Source: UBA1259 sp964453915 (GTDB lineage Bacteria > Bacillota > Clostridia > Christensenellales > Borkfalkiaceae). From it: a stretch of 31,386 nt of DNA. Below are positions 30,258 to 31,386 of the stretch, piece after piece. The notes beneath the pieces were generated by a model. The model was not told the DNA's origin. It saw only the letters and a list, made by a program, of their open reading frames with translations, and ran no database searches. The stretch covers positions 1 through 31,386 of the forward strand of contig CAYVPW010000014.1 of assembly GCA_964453915.1 (NCBI GenBank), in the 5' to 3' direction. The stretch's first letter is position 1. Each line of letters starts with the position of its first letter. Both the position numbers and the translations under genes were made by a program.

Positions 30258-31330
30258 TATTTGTTCTCCATTTCAAATTTCTTCATAAAGTCGATAAGTG
30301 CTTTAACTCCTTCGATAGGCATAGCGTTGTAAATAGAAGCTCTCATACCGCCTGCAAGTCTGTGTCCTTTTAAAGAAACCAAACCGCTTTTAGCCGCCTC
30401 CGTAACGAACTTTGCATCTAAATCTGCGTTGGGGGTAATAAAGGGAACGTTCATTAAAGAACGGTCTTTCACGTTTACTTTGTTGGTGTAGAAACCGGAA
30501 TTGTCTATAAAGTTGTATAATAGCGCCGCTTTTTCTTCGTTGATTTTTTGCATTGCCGAAACGCCGCCCATTTTTTTAAGCCATCTGAATACCAACATAG
30601 AAACGTAAATAGAAAAGCAGGGGGGAGTGTTATATAAACTGTCGTTTTTATCTTGAATAGCGTAGTTTAGCATAGTGGGGCAAGAAGGAAGAGCCTTGTC
30701 TAAAAGGTCGCGACGAACTATAACTATTGTCACGCCGGCAGGGGCGATGTTCTTTTGTGCACCGGCATATATTAAGCCGAACTTGCTTACGTCTATTTCT
30801 TCGGATAAAATGCAAGAACTAAGGTCCGAAACAAGGGGGGCGGAAGATTTGGGAAGCTCCGTAAATCTTGTTCCGAAAATAGTGTTGTTATATGTAAAAT
30901 GAACGTAATCTATATCGCTGCGGAATTTTACGTTTTTCATATCGGGGATATAGGTGTAGTTTGCTTCTTTGCTGGAAGCGGCAATCGCCATATCGCCGAA
31001 TTTTGTTCCTTCTTCGTATGCTTTAGAAGCGAAGTTTCCGGTTACGATATAATCGGCCTTTCCCTTGGATAAAAGATTAAGCGGAACGGCTGCAAATTGT
31101 TGACTTGCGCCGCCTTGAACGAATAAAACGGCGTACTCTTCCGGAATATTCATAAGTTCTCTTAAGAGAGCGTTCGCCTCGTCGTTTACCGCCATAAACG
31201 GTTTGCTGCGGTGGCTCATTTCCGTGATACTCATTCCGGTGCCGTTAAAGTCGATAAAATCTCTTTGCACTTCTTCTAAAACGGGAAGCGGAAGAGTGGA
31301 AGGACCTGCTGAAAAATTATATACTCGCAT
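30257..31330 (-). CDS. serC: Phosphoserine aminotransferase (SerC)
   Basis: Transaminates 3-phosphohydroxypyruvate to phosphoserine with glutamate; a class V PLP enzyme. The 357-residue protein begins NFSAGPSTLP, has GGASQQF for cofactor phosphate, the SDLSSCILS region and the PLP lysine Lys193 in YAGAQKNIAPAGV, and ends with the RASIYNAM block. Length matches E. coli SerC (362). AAGGAG precedes the ATG. It is the first gene of the serC-serA unit. The remaining bases to 31386 are A/T-rich; I see no confident promoter there, and its -35 may lie outside the window. Confidence 0.95.
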   Translation of the reverse strand: MRVYNFSAGPSTLPLPVLEEVQRDFIDFNGTGMSITEMSHRSKPFMAVNDEANALLRELMNIPEEYAVLFVQGGASQQFAAVPLNLLSKGKADYIVTGNFASKAYEEGTKFGDMAIAASSKEANYTYIPDMKNVKFRSDIDYVHFTYNNTIFGTRFTELPKSSAPLVSDLSSCILSEEIDVSKFGLIYAGAQKNIAPAGVTIVIVRRDLLDKALPSCPTMLNYAIQDKNDSLYNTPPCFSIYVSMLVFRWLKKMGGVSAMQKINEEKAALLYNFIDNSGFYTNKVNVKDRSLMNVPFITPNADLDAKFVTEAAKSGLVSLKGHRLAGGMRASIYNAMPIEGVKALIDFMKKFEMENK

Positions 31331-31386
31331 ATGCTTTCTCCTTAAAAAGTATTCTAACTAATTTATTTTATAAATTAAATATACAC

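Overview
The window is AT-rich chromosomal DNA from a spore-forming, probably anaerobic member of the Firmicutes, most likely a gut-type Clostridia lineage. The evidence is a sigma-K gene with its pro-sequence, a gerA-gerB-gerC germination operon, a TM1266-type iron-only hydrogenase regulator, strong AGGAG ribosome binding sites, and sigma-A promoters with near-consensus -35/-10 boxes and 17-base spacers. TGA is used as a normal stop and TGG for Trp, so the standard code applies. No rRNA, tRNA, CRISPR array, insertion sequence or phage gene was seen.

Layout. (1) 49-3890: an RNA methyltransferase, then galT and galE. (2) 3902-5888: nadE with its own promoter; its glutaminase domain has Ser where the family has its catalytic Cys. 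(3) 5929-8388: a pyrimidine salvage unit. A promoter is followed by a leader with an intrinsic terminator, then a uracil/xanthine permease broken by one in-frame TGA, then upp. (4) 8413-13260: a strong promoter, a highly structured leader of about 200 nt, a PHP-domain protein, an SrlD-like dehydrogenase, a two-domain class II aldolase with a degenerate second half, and another class II aldolase, closed by a terminator. (5) 13316-21224: a second strong promoter drives a SorE-like dehydrogenase and a complete 2-oxo acid dehydrogenase complex (E2 with two lipoyl domains, E3, fused E1 alpha-beta), then lipoate-protein ligase behind a GC-rich hairpin. (6) 21227-24972, minus strand: gerABC. (7) 25059-25607, minus strand: an unknown membrane protein. 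(8) 25876-26577: sigK. (9) 26571-29067: hydrogenase regulator, SDR, thyA, folA. (10) 29088-31330, minus strand: serC-serA.

How the parts may work together. Regions 4 and 5 are the accessory-looking part. An SrlD-like and a SorE-like dehydrogenase are the two enzymes of the classical L-sorbose-1-phosphate to glucitol-6-phosphate to fructose-6-phosphate route. Here they sit with two aldolase-type proteins, a PHP hydrolase and a dedicated lipoyl complex with its own ligase. I infer a catabolic route in which a phosphorylated ketose or polyol is reduced or oxidised and cleaved, and a 2-oxo acid or related carbonyl product is oxidised to an acyl-CoA. The substrate is not visible from the sequence, and no transporter or kinase lies in the window.

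The most noteworthy items are the regions 4-5 module, the structured leader at 8454-8638, the Cys-to-Ser change in NadE, the in-frame TGA in the permease, the attenuator leader with a 41-codon ORF that stops in the terminator loop, and a possible ATT-initiated small ORF upstream of the gene at 25059-25607.
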